64,000 nucleotides of DNA, taken from the NCBI GenBank assembly GCA_963921195.1, contig OY992538.1, positions 10,564,330-10,628,329 of the forward strand, in the 5' to 3' direction. The notes under the pieces were generated by a model. The model saw nothing but the letters and a program-made list of their open reading frames with translations, was not told the DNA's origin and made no database searches. Origin of the DNA: Pegoplata infirma (taxonomy: Eukaryota > Arthropoda > Insecta > Diptera > Anthomyiidae). Below, piece by piece: positions 1 to 11,810 of this stretch; within the stretch, counting starts at the first letter, position 1; every line of letters starts with the position of its first letter. The position numbers were made by a program, and so were the translations under genes.

Positions 1-925
1 GAAACAAAATGACCAACCAAACCATCTCTATTTAATATCAAACATACCATTACATATATAAAGATTTGTGTTACAGACCATCATCGTAATGATTAGTAAA
101 TAAATGTGACCTCCAGCTACAATAAACTTTCTCGAAAAGAAAAAAAATTATTGGCATTTTTCGCGAAAACGCAAAATGATTCAGAAAAATTTAGAAGACA
201 CGGATATTTTCGGTCTTACTTTCAGAATTTATTGGTCAGGTCTATGTATACAAAAGTGTGTCGGACGGATTGTTTATTCCAAATTTTAACCCTAGATCCC
301 CAGAGATAGCATAGCGCATCTAGCATCTCAAAATGCCCATGTAATGAATGCTAAATTGTTGTATGACTGTTAAAAAAAAAAATAAAAACACTAACATGAA
401 TTCAATTGTTCATTCATTAATTTATTGAATTACATACATATTTGTTTGAAATCAGAAAAAGACCTTGTTCATATGCATACATACATTCTATGAATGAATG
501 ACAAACTTCATCAGTCAGCTAGTTAGTTAGTTAACTATTTAACATTAAAACTAAGGGCTTTCAACACACTCATCCATTTACACACATGTGTATCTGTGTG
601 TAGTTATTACTTTGTAAATAAAATTTGTAGTAAATGTACTGTGAAAAACTATTGACCCACATTTACATCATTGGAAAATACAAAAAAAAAACTATATAAT
701 TTCATACACACCCATTCATTTAGTCACTCATACAGTTAGAGATAAATGTACAAAAAAAAAAAACAATAAACGACAAAATAGTTATTATTGGATTTTTAGA
801 ATTTCTAACAATAGTAATAATACAGAGATTATAAACATACTAAAAAAAGGGGTCGGTTTTACAGTCAGTTAGCCGACCCCGTCACTTACAACTAGTAAAT
901 AATAACACAAGCAAAATACAAAATA
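1..925. other. AT-rich non-coding DNA, no recognised feature
   Basis: No convincing ORF or repeat is visible. The only structured spot is a short GC-rich hairpin at 848-879, listed separately. Probably intron or upstream flank of the gene at 25.9 kb. Confidence 0.5.
848..879. other. Short perfect hairpin in AT-rich DNA
   Basis: GGGGTCGG at the left pairs with CCGACCCC at the right across a 16-base loop. It stands out in an AT-rich region; function unknown. It could be the core of a very small decayed inverted-repeat element. Confidence 0.5.
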
Positions 926-1030
926 GAATGAAACCAAAAGCAAATGAAAGCTGACATATTTCATAACAAACCCCTCAAGCCTTTTTTTTTAGTTCAGCGC
1001 TACATTTTTTTACACGCATTTAAAAAAAAA
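926..1030 (+). repeat. Dispersed repeat shared with 16138-16240
   Basis: Both places read ATGAAACCAAAAGCAAAT, then TGACAT, ATAACAAA, CCCTCAA, a T tract, TTTAGCGCTA-like sequence and TTTTTTACACGCATTTAAA, in the same order and orientation. The family is not recognised. Two copies 15 kb apart show it is a repeat and not host sequence. Confidence 0.7.
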
Positions 1031-1115
1031 ATAATAAGAAAAATTTTTTTTTTCTCGTTTTAAAATAAATTTTTAGAATTTAAAATAGTTTTTGAAAAAA
1101 TTAATTTAAATTTGT

Positions 1116-1340
1116 GTTTTTGCTAATTTATACCAAAATATGCAAATATATGCACTTTTAAGTTGGAAATATGCACAAAATATGTACTTAAAACTAAAAT
1201 ATGCATTTTTGCCAAAATATGCAAAAATATACAAAAACAAATCGATGCCACTTTAACGTAAATTTTTTGATTCGGAAAGATAATTCCATTTGCGCTATAG
1301 ACAAAAATCATGCATTTGCATGGAAATCACATCCCTAGTT
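1116..1340 (-). mobile_element. Remnant of a hAT-like element with AAATATGC subterminal repeats
   Basis: The right end reads ATCACATCCCTAG, the complement of the hAT-style terminus CTAGGGATGTGAT. Inside are repeated AAAATATGCA words and AACAAATCGATGCCA, both also found in the complete element at 55062-55854. The left terminus was not found, so this is a truncated relative. Confidence 0.5.
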
Positions 1341-1391
1341 ATTACGCTACAAAACTTATTCCGAAAACATGCAAAATTTTTAAATTATTTT

Positions 1392-2078
1392 CCCTCGGTG
1401 TATTTAATTTCACTTTTTGTTAATATTATTAAGTTTTTGTTCAAATCAAAAATTAAAAAATATAATTAAGTTTTTATTTTTAGTAGGTTTATTCTAGCTC
1501 GAGGTAATGATATACTCAAAGAATATTTTTTAAGAAAATTATTTTTCTGTTTTAAACTTTTTGTTTTCGCAAAACTTAATATTAGCCTACACGTGTTTTG
1601 GAATTTTTCAGACTCCACTGTCAAGACTATTTAGCAAATATAAAAACCCTATACTAAAAGTAGCATAAGGAATTTAAATTACAGTTGCCAATGTTCAAAC
1701 AAAAGTATTAATATATATTCAACTCTACACTCAATGAGAATTAAAAGAAGAAAATTGTACATTCTCTTAGTTTGATCAAAATTGGCAAACAATCAACAAA
1801 AACTTATTAAAATCCTTTAAATTCCTAAACACGTGTCGGCTAATTCTTGAAAAAAATGACCAACATAAATGAATTTAAAATAGAAAAATAATTTTCTTGA
1901 AATTATCCTAGGAGAATATCATACTTTTAATTACTAAAGTAAATATGACCTCGAGCTAAAATTAACCTACTCAAAATATAATATTTTAAAGGTCGAAAAA
2001 ACTAATTTTTATTTTTTAATAAAAATTAATCAGAATTTGAATTTAATTTTCATATTTTGAAAAGTTATACACTGAGGG
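1392..2078. mobile_element. Inverted-repeat element with nested terminal repeats
   Basis: The ends are CCCTCGGTGTA and TACACTGAGGG. Inside, a second inverted pair starts near 1483 (AGTAGGTTTATTCTAGCTCG) and ends near 1971 (complement of AGTAGGTTAATTTTAGCTCG). The arms share AAGAAAATTATTTTTCT and ACACGTGT. No ORF is present. The inner arm sequence (GCTCGAGGTCATTA type) recurs at 26793, 26935, 40375 and 45700, so this is a multicopy family. Confidence 0.7.
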
Positions 2079-2800
2079 AAAAGAGCGCAGTCAATTCAAA
2101 AACTTGCATACTCAATTTTAAAATTCTCAAAGTTTTTTAACGAATTTTAATAATGAAGTGGAAATTCATAAACTTAAATATGTTTCGGTTTATAATTAAA
2201 AATTATATTTTTTTTAATGCAAGTATTCCATTTCATTTCATAATGGCTCCATGTTGAAATTTATCATTTTGATTATAAACATTATTAAAATGAGTTTTCA
2301 CCAACGACGCTGCAAAAATTACAAAATTGTTTTAAAAAAACTGCCGTGGTGTTACCTGAAAGTGAAAATTAATGTGTATTACCTGAATCCAGAAGAAAAG
2401 ACATCCTGAAAATTTTTCTGTGTATAACACCGCCCGGCAGCCAATATTAAACATGAACCGGATGATATCGATCTGAATGAAGAGATCAAATGGAGTAAGA
2501 CTGCATTAACAGTTTTTCATTTCGTGATCCTGTTTCCTTTTAAAATGACTTCAAAATATTATGTTAAAAATTGTAAATGATATTGATGGATAAAATTTTG
2601 AAAGGACACTAATAACCACGTTTATATAACACTGTGCAACAAATTTGGGGTCTTCAAGTGTATCTTGAACGGGACCAAAAAAAAATGAAAGTATTCCAAT
2701 AGAAGACCAAAACTCCTGAAGGGTTTTGAAAACTAACTCTTTTTTTATGACCCACTGAAGCTTTTAAATTTTTTTCAAAGGCGTTTTAAATAAGTCAAAA

Positions 2801-4119
2801 AACAAGTGAGAGTGTTAAATTCGGCTGTGCCGAATCTTTTATACCCTCCAAAATGTAAAAAAATAAAAAAAAAATTGTCGGGGGCCTTTTTTTTTGGGGG
2901 GGGGTTGATGGGGATCAGTGGGGGACTTTGAGAGCACCTTCCCATCGCTATAAATATACCAAATGTTTCATTAATTTAACAAAAATACAAAAAAACATGT
3001 AAAAAAAGTGTATTTTTTCAGAGGTTGGTTCAGTTCTTCAAGGGGGAACTTTTTTCCCCTGGCCCGATTTTGCCCATTCACGAACTTAACCTGCCTATGA
3101 ATATGAGACATATTTGTGCCAAACTTCAGGAGTCTAGCTGTTTTATTTTGGACTGCATTGTGTTATCTACAGACAGACGGACGGACGGACAGACGGACAT
3201 TCACAGAATGTCTTAGAATCGATCATAGATCAATAATATATATACTTTATGGGGTCCCCGACCGATATTTCGATGCGTTACAAACGGAATGACAAAGTGA
3301 GTATACCCCCTAGACTGCCCAGAAAAAAACAAAGTTGTTATTTTCTTGGGGGATACCTGCGAATTTTGTTCCTTTTTGTGCAAAAAAATTTCGTTTTTTT
3401 TTGGGGATTTTTAAAATAATATCTAGAGGTCGCGATCTCGCGTTTTATAACGATTTATTTTTTTTGAGTTTTTATTATTTTAAATTGTTAAATATGATTA
3501 ATATGATAAAATATTAATAATTTCAGACAAAAAAAAAAATAAATTAAAAATTAAATATCGCTCATTCCATGAGATGCCTCCCAGCATCTAATCAAATGTT
3601 CTTTAATTTATTTGAAATTTCGCACACAGGTACACTATGGAGCAATTAAAATAAATTCGTTTTTAGTTTCGCGAAAATCCACGAATTCGCGAACGCGAAT
3701 ATATTCGCGAATTCACGGATTTTCTCGGAACTAACAACTGATTTATTTTAATAGCTTCATAGTGTTCATGTGTGCAAAATTTCAAATAAATTAAGGAACA
3801 TTTGATGAGATGCTGGGAGACATCTCATGGAATGAGCGATATTTAATTTTTAATTTAATTTTTTTTTTGTCTGAAATTATTAATATTTTATCATATTAAT
3901 CATATTTAACAATTTAAAATAATAAAAAACTCAAAAAAAATAAATCGTTATAAAACGCGAGATCGCGACCTCTAGATATTATTTTAAAAATCCCCAAAAA
4001 AAACCGAAATTTTTTTGCACAAAAAGGAACAAAATTTGCAGGTATCCCCCAAGAAAATAAAAACTTCGCTTTTTTTCTGGGCAGTCTAATACCCCCATAC
4101 TGTGGTTGGAGGGTATAAT
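2801..4119 (-). mobile_element. mini-me/DINE-type element, interrupted by a palindrome
   Basis: It starts AACAAGTGAGAGTG with the hairpin TTCGGCTGTGCCGAA and ends with TGGTTGGAGGGTATAA. It carries the GACGGACGGACAGACGG microsatellite ((GTCY)n on the other strand) at 3173-3200, ATATATACTTTATGGGGTC, and AAACGGAATGACAAAGTGAG. (TA)n plus (GTCY)n is the published signature of mini-me elements in Diptera, now grouped with Helentron-associated elements. The paired arm of the host element (near 5280) lacks it, giving an empty site. Confidence 0.8.
3311..4088. mobile_element. Nearly perfect 778-bp palindromic element with 8-bp target duplication
   Basis: The termini are TAGACTGCCCAGAAAAA and its complement TTTTTCTGGGCAGTCTA. 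ATACCCCC flanks both sides (3303-3310 and 4089-4096). The arms are ~380 bp each and meet near 3700 around AATATATTCGCGAATTC. Deleting the element and one flank copy restores the mini-me consensus GAGTATACCCCCATACTGTG. The 8-bp duplication and TAG..CTA ends suggest hAT-like mobilisation; no coding capacity. Confidence 0.9.
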
Positions 4120-5503
4120 AAGTATTAAATGTAATTCTGAGGTCAATAATGTTAAGACATGTCTTCAGTAAACTCTATCTCCCATTTTTAGGGGTCGTTT
4201 TGGTCCTTTTTTCAAATATCCTCATATAACACCATAAAAACGTACGTTTAAAGGGTTAAAATGTTCTACAAAAAGTTTCTGTATTAAATTTCACAAAAAA
4301 AAAAAAAATAGAATCATAAATGTAAATAGAGTCATGCTATTAAATTGTTTTTTTTTACCAAAGTCGTGTGAAATAAGTCGAAAAAAAAATGTTATAAACC
4401 AGCTTCTGACCTAAATTTCGACAATAGATGTCTTTAGTGAAACTTGATGGCAGTTCTTTTCTTAACACATTTTAAACTTCTATCTCCAATTTTAAGGGAT
4501 CATTTTGGGCCATTTTTCAAATATCCTCTTAGAACACGATTAGGGAGTGCGTTTAAAGGGTTAAAATGTTTTACAAACATTTTCTGCATCAAATTTTTCG
4601 AAGGTCCAAAGTTTGTGCGATATAAGCAAAATGTTTAAAAAAGGAACATTTTAAGTTATCATAATTAGTTAATCTATTTATTACCAAACTTCTTTATATT
4701 TTACTTTATCAAGCATTCTGCACTTTTCGCACGAACTTTTGACCTTTGACAACCCGTAGTGAAATTTGATGCAGAAAATGTTTGTAGGTCATTTTAACTC
4801 CTTAAAGGCACGTTTTAGTGGTATTCTATGAAGGTATTTGGAAAAAGGACATATATGACCCATAAAAATTGTAGATAGAGGGTTAATAGATTCCAAGAAA
4901 AGAACCGTCATTAAATTTTACTGAAGACATGTCGTAGCATGTTTTATCTTAGAATTAGATTTATTTTGGTCCCGCTCAAGATACACTCGAAGATCCCAAT
5001 TTTGTTGCACAGTGTAATTTACAATTTTACTTTTTTAAGCATTTTACCCGAACATCTGGCCTTTGACAACCCCTAGTGAAAGTTGATGCAAAAATTTTTA
5101 TAGAACATTTTTACCTTTTGAAACGCACGTTTTAGTGGTGTTCCATGAGGATATTTGCAAAAAGGACAAAAATGGCCCCTAAAAATACGAGACAGAGGGT
5201 TAATATGTTTTATGAAAAGAACCGCAATCAAATTTCACTACAGACATCTTTAAACATTATTTACAAGGAAGATATATTTAATATTTTTTTGACTTATTCA
5301 AAACGCCTTTCAAAAAAAAAAATTAAGACTTTAGTGGACCATAAAAAATAACTTGAGGCAAGTTTTCAAAACCCTTTGGGGGTTTTGGTCTTCTATTAGT
5401 AAACTTTAATTTTGTTTGGTCCCATCCAAGATACAAAATCTCGTTACACAGTGATATTAATGTAAGAGGTATTACTTTAAAAGAACGTGAATAGACAAAC
5501 TAA

Positions 5504-5632
5504 CCCCCAGTTTCTGTCATACGAACGCCATTCGTCTGCGACGAATTTGCATGTATTTTGTTTTTGTTACAATAACAAAATACACACAAATTCGTCACGA
5601 ACGAATGACGTTCGTGTTACAGAAACAGGGGC
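5504..5632. mobile_element. Small palindromic MITE
   Basis: The left end CCCCCAGTTTCTGTCATACG is mirrored by GTTACAGAAACAGGGGCG at the right. The inner arms pair CATTCGT with ACGAATG and AAAATACA with TGTATTTT around TTGTTACAATAAC. About 129 bp, non-coding. Superfamily unknown. Confidence 0.7.
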
Positions 5633-5639
5633 GCCTTTA

Positions 5640-7735
5640 ACATTTTTAGAAAATCACGGAAGTGTTTTTGTCGGAGCAGTGACGATATAAAACTTTATTT
5701 CTATAAATAGTAAAATTGTAGTACAAAATCCAATTGATTTATTTCTATTGAAAATTTTAGGAAATAAAGAAAATAAAATTATGTTCATAAATTTAAATTG
5801 AATATGAACATCATTTTAATTTGATTATGTGCACCTTTGTTTGAGCATAGAAACATTTTCAAATCAATATTGTTTCAGTTAATTTTTAAAATATTGTTTT
5901 TTACTCAAGTATTAAAAAAAAAACTAAACTTTTTTGATTTTTGTCACTGTTTTATTTTGAAAATGAGACTGTTTTTGCTTGATTTAAATTTTTTTATTTT
6001 TTTTTATTCTTGATTCATTGAACCCCTCGATTTGATTAGATTTTGATCACTAGATTTCATAACAAAACAGTTGCCATTTCTTAACCCATCACCGAAAACC
6101 CGTACCTCTAAATCAGTCATGTATCATAAATCAGTTTAGTAAAATTAAAAAAAAAAAATAATAAAAACATTTTCAAAGCTAATGTTGACAAACAATTATC
6201 TATGAATGTCAATCATATTGAATAAAATTATTGCAACATGATTATCGTTTAAGTCGTAATAACTTTGTAACACATTTTAAACGAATTAACAAAAAAAAAA
6301 AGCAACAATTGTTGTTATTCATTTATATAATAACCATCATTAAACAAATGTAATCATTTGTTTATGGCACTGAATGAGAAGAAATTTTCAAAGAAAAATG
6401 AAACTAACTGATCAAGATTTTGAAGTAAAAAATAAACATTTAACAGTAAAACCTCAAGTAACTGTACTTAAAAGAAAGCATGGTTGAAAAATCTGATAAA
6501 CGAATTTCAGTTTAAATAACTAAATTTTTTTCAGATTTTTCGTTATAGTTATTTTAACTTAATTCTCTGAAAACAACAAAAAATTGTCTGTAATTTTACT
6601 GACTACAATAATAATTTACAAATGGAAAAGTTTACTTAAAGTTCAACTTCATTATTAAATTTAAAAAAAAAAAAAAATTGAGGATTTTAAAAATGAGTAT
6701 GAAAATTTTTGATTTGACTACGGTTTTTTCTTCAATACTTTATTAAAAAGAAATTTGGTGAAAAAAATTTGTAAAACAAGTTTTGATAAAACAATGTTTC
6801 GAATAAAAATTGACGAAAGAAAGTTATTTTGACCAAAAAAAATGGGGGGACAAAAATGTTGGCAAAAATTTTCTGGAAAAAAAAAATTGGACAAAATTTT
6901 TTCTTATACGACTAAAATGTTTCTACTTTTACAATTAAGGTGAAGTTCCATTCGCATAGGCAGCTGAATTAAAGCATTTTGTTATTTTAGGTTACGTATT
7001 TTTGTTCGACTGACTGTTATTTTACTGTAATTAGGTTGTACAATATTATTTTAATGATCCAAAGATCATAATATTTTTTTTAAGTACTTAAACCAACATT
7101 AACCTTCCCATTTTCTCTAATGATCTCATTGGGTAAGTTTTTTTTTAAATTTCATTTTTAAACAAAAAAATTTTCTATAATGTCTTCTTCTCTATCTTAA
7201 CCTCAATCAATTTTATCGTTTATTTTTTTGTCAGCGTTATACAAAAAAAATGTATAATTATAGAAAATTAGCTTAAACTGCTATTATTTAGTGCATAACT
7301 GTTTTAAAATGTTAAAACTCTTTTCTTTATCATTATTTCCGTTTCTTCTTTTTGATTATAATTCTTTTGATTTTCTGATTTTGCATAGAAACTTGAACAG
7401 TTTAATTTAAAGTAGAAGTTACACAAACAAAAAAAAGTGAAAAAGAAAGTTATTTTTTTTTTAAACTAGAAAGTCAAAAGTTCATGCTTGAAGAAAAATC
7501 ATTAATAAGTTTTCTTTTCTAAAATTTATATCAATCATTCATTCTATTGTTATTAACTTAAATTTGTTTGGTATTTACATGATGCGATTAGCATTTAATT
7601 ATGATTTTTTATGTTCTCCAGAAGACTAGCAGTTTTTTGTGTGGTGTAAAAATTTTTCTTCTGATTTTGAACTTCCGGGCAAATTTTTACTCTCCTATTT
7701 ACCTTAAACTTGTGTGGTACAAATTTGAGATCAAT
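5640..7735. other. AT-rich non-coding DNA, no recognised feature
   Basis: Homopolymer-rich sequence without a recognisable ORF, terminal repeat or RNA gene. Presumably intron or intergenic. Confidence 0.45.
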
Positions 7736-7928
7736 TGAAAAGTAGAAAAGATTAATACCCTCCACAATGCCCTTTTTAAAGGGTAGTACATTTTTTAACA
7801 AGAAAAAAATTTACAATTTTGATTAGAAATATTATATTTTGAGTAAAAAACTTTTTCTTGTCATTTTTGTAAAAAAAAGAACATTACAATTTTCTTCTTC
7901 AATCATAAAAACACAAACAACAAGAACA

Positions 7929-8662
7929 CCCAGCAAAACTTAGATTACCAAATAAGGTATAAAATAAGGTATAGGATCTCTTATTTTATACATTGCAGCA
8001 TTGATGATTTTAACAGGCGATGAGACTCAAAGTAATGCATCCACATTATCACAAAGAATACCAGAAAGGTATAAAATAAGTCATAAATTTATAAGGAAGA
8101 ATACGAGTAAGGTGTAAAATATATGATATTTTATAGGTTACGAGAAATGAAATAATATAGCATACCAGAAGATAATATATATGGTGTTACGAGTAGCGAA
8201 AAAGTAATTTTGTATTAAATTTTCTCACGTGATTGTAAGTGAGTGTAAGTAGATAAAATATGCTCGTGAGTGTGTGTCGTTAGAAATTTCCTGTCGTGAG
8301 CCCATCTCTTGTTTAAACTTATGCATTTTTTTATAAAATAATTATTTTTTTATGTTATTGTAATGCATTATGCATCCAATTTTAAATAATGCATTATTTC
8401 AAACTTTCAAATAATACATAATGTAACCAAATAAAAGTCATCCATGATTTAATGTTTAGAAATAATAAATATGAAATACATTTTTTCCAATAATCATGCA
8501 TTACGTAGCAAATTATTAGTAATGCATTATTTTTCACTTGAAAATAATACGTTGTGGAACAAATGTTTGGTAAGACATCCTAAAATAATGCTACAAATAA
8601 GGTATATACATTACCAGGTAATGTGTTATATAATCACTAACCATTACCAAAGTTTTGCTGGG
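7929..8662. mobile_element. Non-autonomous element with CCCAGCAAAACTT termini
   Basis: The left end is CCCAGCAAAACTTAGATTACC-like and the right end is the complement of CCCAGCAAAACTTTGGTAA. The ~734-bp interior repeats AAATAAGGTATAAAATAAGG and AATGCATTA-type words. No clear target duplication, so boundaries are ±5 bp and the superfamily is unassigned. Confidence 0.7.
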
Positions 8663-9233
8663 CATTACTAATTTTTTTGTGAGTGTAAAATTTATTTCGA
8701 GTGTAGTTTTTTTTTGTGTAAAAATATTTTTGAGTGACAAAAAATACTTTGCAAAGTAATTTTGTGGTTTACCAATGTTTTTAAAGCTTGTTTTTCTAAA
8801 GCTCAATTTTTTCATGACGTGAATTTAAGATGAAACCAATGTGAAATTCACGGTTTTGCTAATAACTTTTGAACAACTGAACCGCTATGATCGGCATTCA
8901 ATACGAACCAGACCACAGGTATGACAAAGATATATGCTAAGCTTAGCACCCTCAGAATTGTCTTTCGAAAGTTAGAGTGTTTTTATCTCGTAAATTCGCG
9001 AAAAAGCCTTGCAGAAATTTACTCTTTTGCTTAAAACTTTTGAACCACTGGACCGATTTCGTCGAATTGCAATACCAACCTGACCATGTATATGCCCAAT
9101 TTACATGCCAAACTTCAGGAGCCTCTGTAAGTCTTTCAAAAGTTAGCGTGTTTTCAACAGACAGACAAACAGACAAGCAGACAGACGGACATCGCTAGAT
9201 CGTCTTAGAATCGATCGAGGATCATGACTATAT

Positions 9234-10376
9234 ATGGGGCATTCCATGTCAAATCGGACACTTTGAAAATTTTTTTTTTTAGATTCTCCCAATTTGTTTA
9301 CAGTTTTTAGTACCCTTCGAAAACTCCTTCGTGGTAAATTTTCAGATTTTTTTGATGACCCGTTCAAAAGATATCGAATTTTTAAAAATTTGTAGTTTGT
9401 TTCTTTGCTCAAACTTCTTTTACTCATAACTTCTTCAATAATGGTCCAAATTTCAAGCCTACTTAGGGAGTGGAGAAAGGGCGTAGGTATATTTAAAAAA
9501 ATTTTGTGGGGTAAAAATAAATGGGGGTCGGTCTCACCATTGGACCGGTAGAAGGTGATTAAATAAAACAAATTTACAAAAAATAAAAAAAATGTATGGG
9601 GACCGCCTTAACAATTAGAGATAGAGGGTAGGTGTGTTCAGAGAAATGTTTGGACTAAAAAAATATTGTGGGTCGGTCATACATTTTGTTGCTCTAAGGG
9701 CACTATTAGGGCAGTTAGAGCGGTTGGAGCAAATTTGAAAAAATGTCGTTTTGTGTGGGAGCCCCCTTAGAAATTCGAGATAGGGTATTAGTTTGTTCCA
9801 AAGAAATGTTAAGACGTAAAAATAAATGGGGGTCGGTCTTATAAATGACCCCTCTATGACGCACCATTGGAGCAGTAAAAATGTTTTTAAGATTGGAAAA
9901 TTACAATAAAATTTTTTTCAAAAAATTTTAAAAAATAGTAATAATCGTTATCCCACGATCCTCCTGGGCAAAAAATTTGTAGAATCGATAGAAGTTTTAC
10001 ACAAAAAAATTTAAAAAAAATCGAAGAGTACAAACATTTTCAAAAATGAGATTTAAATTTTGAAACTTAAAAATTGCATACTAGAGCGCTTTTAAGAATT
10101 TTTTTGGATTTTTTTTTAAAAGTACGTAAAAAAACAAAAATTAAAAAAAAAAAAATTGAAATTTGGACCATTATTGAAGAAGTTATGAGTAAAAGAAGTT
10201 TGAGTAAAGGAACAAACTACCAATTTTTAAAATCGATATCTTTTGAACTGGTCATCAAAAAAAAACTGAAAATTTACCACGAAGGAGTTTTCGAAGGGTA
10301 CTAAAAACTGTAAACAAATTGGGAAAATCTAAAAAAAAAAATTTCAAAGTGTCCGATTTGACATGGAATGCCCCTT
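9234..10376. mobile_element. 1.1-kb inverted-repeat element inserted in a mini-me
   Basis: The ends are GGGGCATTCCATGTCAAATC and its complement GATTTGACATGGAATGCCCC. The arms extend over 115 bp and more (CCTTCGAAAACTCCTTCGTG pairs with its complement near 10270-10300). It splits the ATATATACTTTATGGGGTC box of the mini-me. The flanks are TA-rich, so the target duplication cannot be fixed. The 142-residue minus-strand ORF that overlaps it crosses the boundary and is not a gene. Confidence 0.85.
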
Positions 10377-10770
10377 ATACTTTATGGGGTCCAAGACCAA
10401 TATTTCGAGGTGTTACAAACGGAATGACAAAGTTTATATACACCCTCTATCACTATAGTGGAGCGTGTAAAAAAATATGTCTGGCATTACTAAATGTTTA
10501 ATAATTCAGATTTGCTGAACTCCAAAACTTTTAAAATCGATCGAACGGTTTTCGAAATATCGGTTTTATCCTACGTTTAAGAAATTTTTTAAAATAAAGT
10601 CTCGAAATTCCTTTCCTTTGACCCTTTCATAGAGGTTGAAGTAATCTTTCATTTAATCTAAATGTGATAAACGCCTTTTTTATCAAAGTTTGGGATTTTT
10701 AAAAAAATTTCACCAAAATTTTGAATTTTTAAAAAATTTAAAAATAAAAAAAAAAATCTTGCGAAAAATA

Positions 10771-11436
10771 TTTTTTATACCCTCCAACTACAGTATGGGG
10801 GTATACTCACTTTGTCATTCCGTGTGTAACGCAACAATATATCGGTCTAGGACCCCATAATGTATATATATTTATGATCAGTGATCGATTCTAAGACATT
10901 CTAGCGATGTCCGTCCGTCCGTCTGTCCGTCTGTAGTTAACACGATGCTGTCCAAAATAAAAGAGCTAGACTCTCGACATTTGGCACGAATATGTCTTAT
11001 GTTCCTAGGCAAGTTATGTTCGTAAATGAGCAAAATCGGACCAGGGGGAAAAAGTTCCCCTTTGAAGAACTAAACCAACCCATTAAAAATACCACTTTAT
11101 TACATGATTTTTTGTGTTTTTGTTTAACAAATGCAATATTTTTATGCTATAAGAAGTTAAAAGTCCTGCAATTGGACCCAGAGAATTAGATAATGTCGGT
11201 TTTTCGTTGGGCGTGGAATACAATTTTTTTTTAAATAATGATAAACTTGTATTTCTTTAGTGCAAAAAGCATAAGTATGAATTTTTAAACACATATTCGA
11301 GAGGAAATTTGCCCCCCAATTACCACTTCCGACGCCCCCCCCCCACCCAAAACAAAAGAAAACGCCACTGCAATTTTTTTGCATTTTGGAGGGTATAAAA
11401 GATTCGGCACAGCCGAATTTAACACTCTTACTTGTT
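10771..11436 (+). mobile_element. Complete mini-me/DINE-type element (subfamily A)
   Basis: It runs from TTTTTTATACCCTCCAAC with the CAGTATGGGGGTATACTC hairpin, through GTCCGTCCGTCTGTCCGTCT at 10910-10932, to GGAGGGTATAAAAGATTCGG and AACACTCTTACTTGTT. Both terminal hairpins are present. The body has the subfamily A box (AAGTTCCCC, GAAGAACTAAACCAACCC) also seen at 3.0, 37.7, 39.5 and 58.7 kb. Confidence 0.85.
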
Positions 11437-11810
11437 TTTATTAAATTTGGCATGCTAAATACGAATATCAAAAATTTACTGAAATCGGTCGAGTGGTTTT
11501 CGAGATATCGCCATTTGAAATTTTTCAAAAAATTTCCAAATATATCGGTTTTTCCTACATTCAAGTAATTTAAAAAAAAAAATCTAAAAATTGTTTCCAT
11601 TGAGAGTTTGGACCAACTTTCATTCACACTTAATTTGAGCCAAATCAGACCATATGGCGCCCTTCGATCAAAGTTTAAAGTGAACTTTTTAAAAATCAAA
11701 TGTTTGATCGCAGGTCGCCACGGGTTAAAATGATCGAATTTGGTTACATTAAACTCAAATCCTGATCATTTTATTATCCGGTATTCAATATTACCGGTAA
11801 CAAGGTATAG

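Larger units (their letters stand above)
2630..5453. mobile_element. Complex long inverted-repeat element (outer member of a triple nest)
   Basis: The left end CACTGTGCAACAAATTTGG is matched in inverse orientation at 4967-5015 (GTTGCACAGTG) and 5418-5453 (TTACACAGTG). Between them a ~280-340 bp module containing TTTCAAATATCCTC and GGGTTAAAATGTT occurs twice forward (4180-4290, 4480-4620) and twice inverted (4745-4925, 5085-5240). No transposase ORF is seen. The left arm is interrupted by the mini-me at 2801-4119. Confidence 0.75.
7737..10470 (-). mobile_element. mini-me/DINE-type element with two internal insertions
   Basis: It begins AGTAGAAAAG with ATACCCTCCACAATGCCC, runs through TTTTGAGTGACAAAAAATAC, TTTGAACCACTGGACCGATT, the CAGACAGACGGACATCGCTAG microsatellite region at 9161-9198, and ends TCTATCACTATAGTGGAG at ~10460. 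Removing 7929-8662 and ~9234-10376 leaves an element collinear with the copies at 18.1 and 48.2 kb. Confidence 0.7.

Noticed and set aside
9143..9571. 142-residue minus-strand frame
   Set aside because: It spans the junction of a mini-me and an inserted inverted-repeat element.
11157..11699. 180-residue minus-strand frame
   Set aside because: It runs out of a mini-me element into flanking DNA; no recognisable domain.
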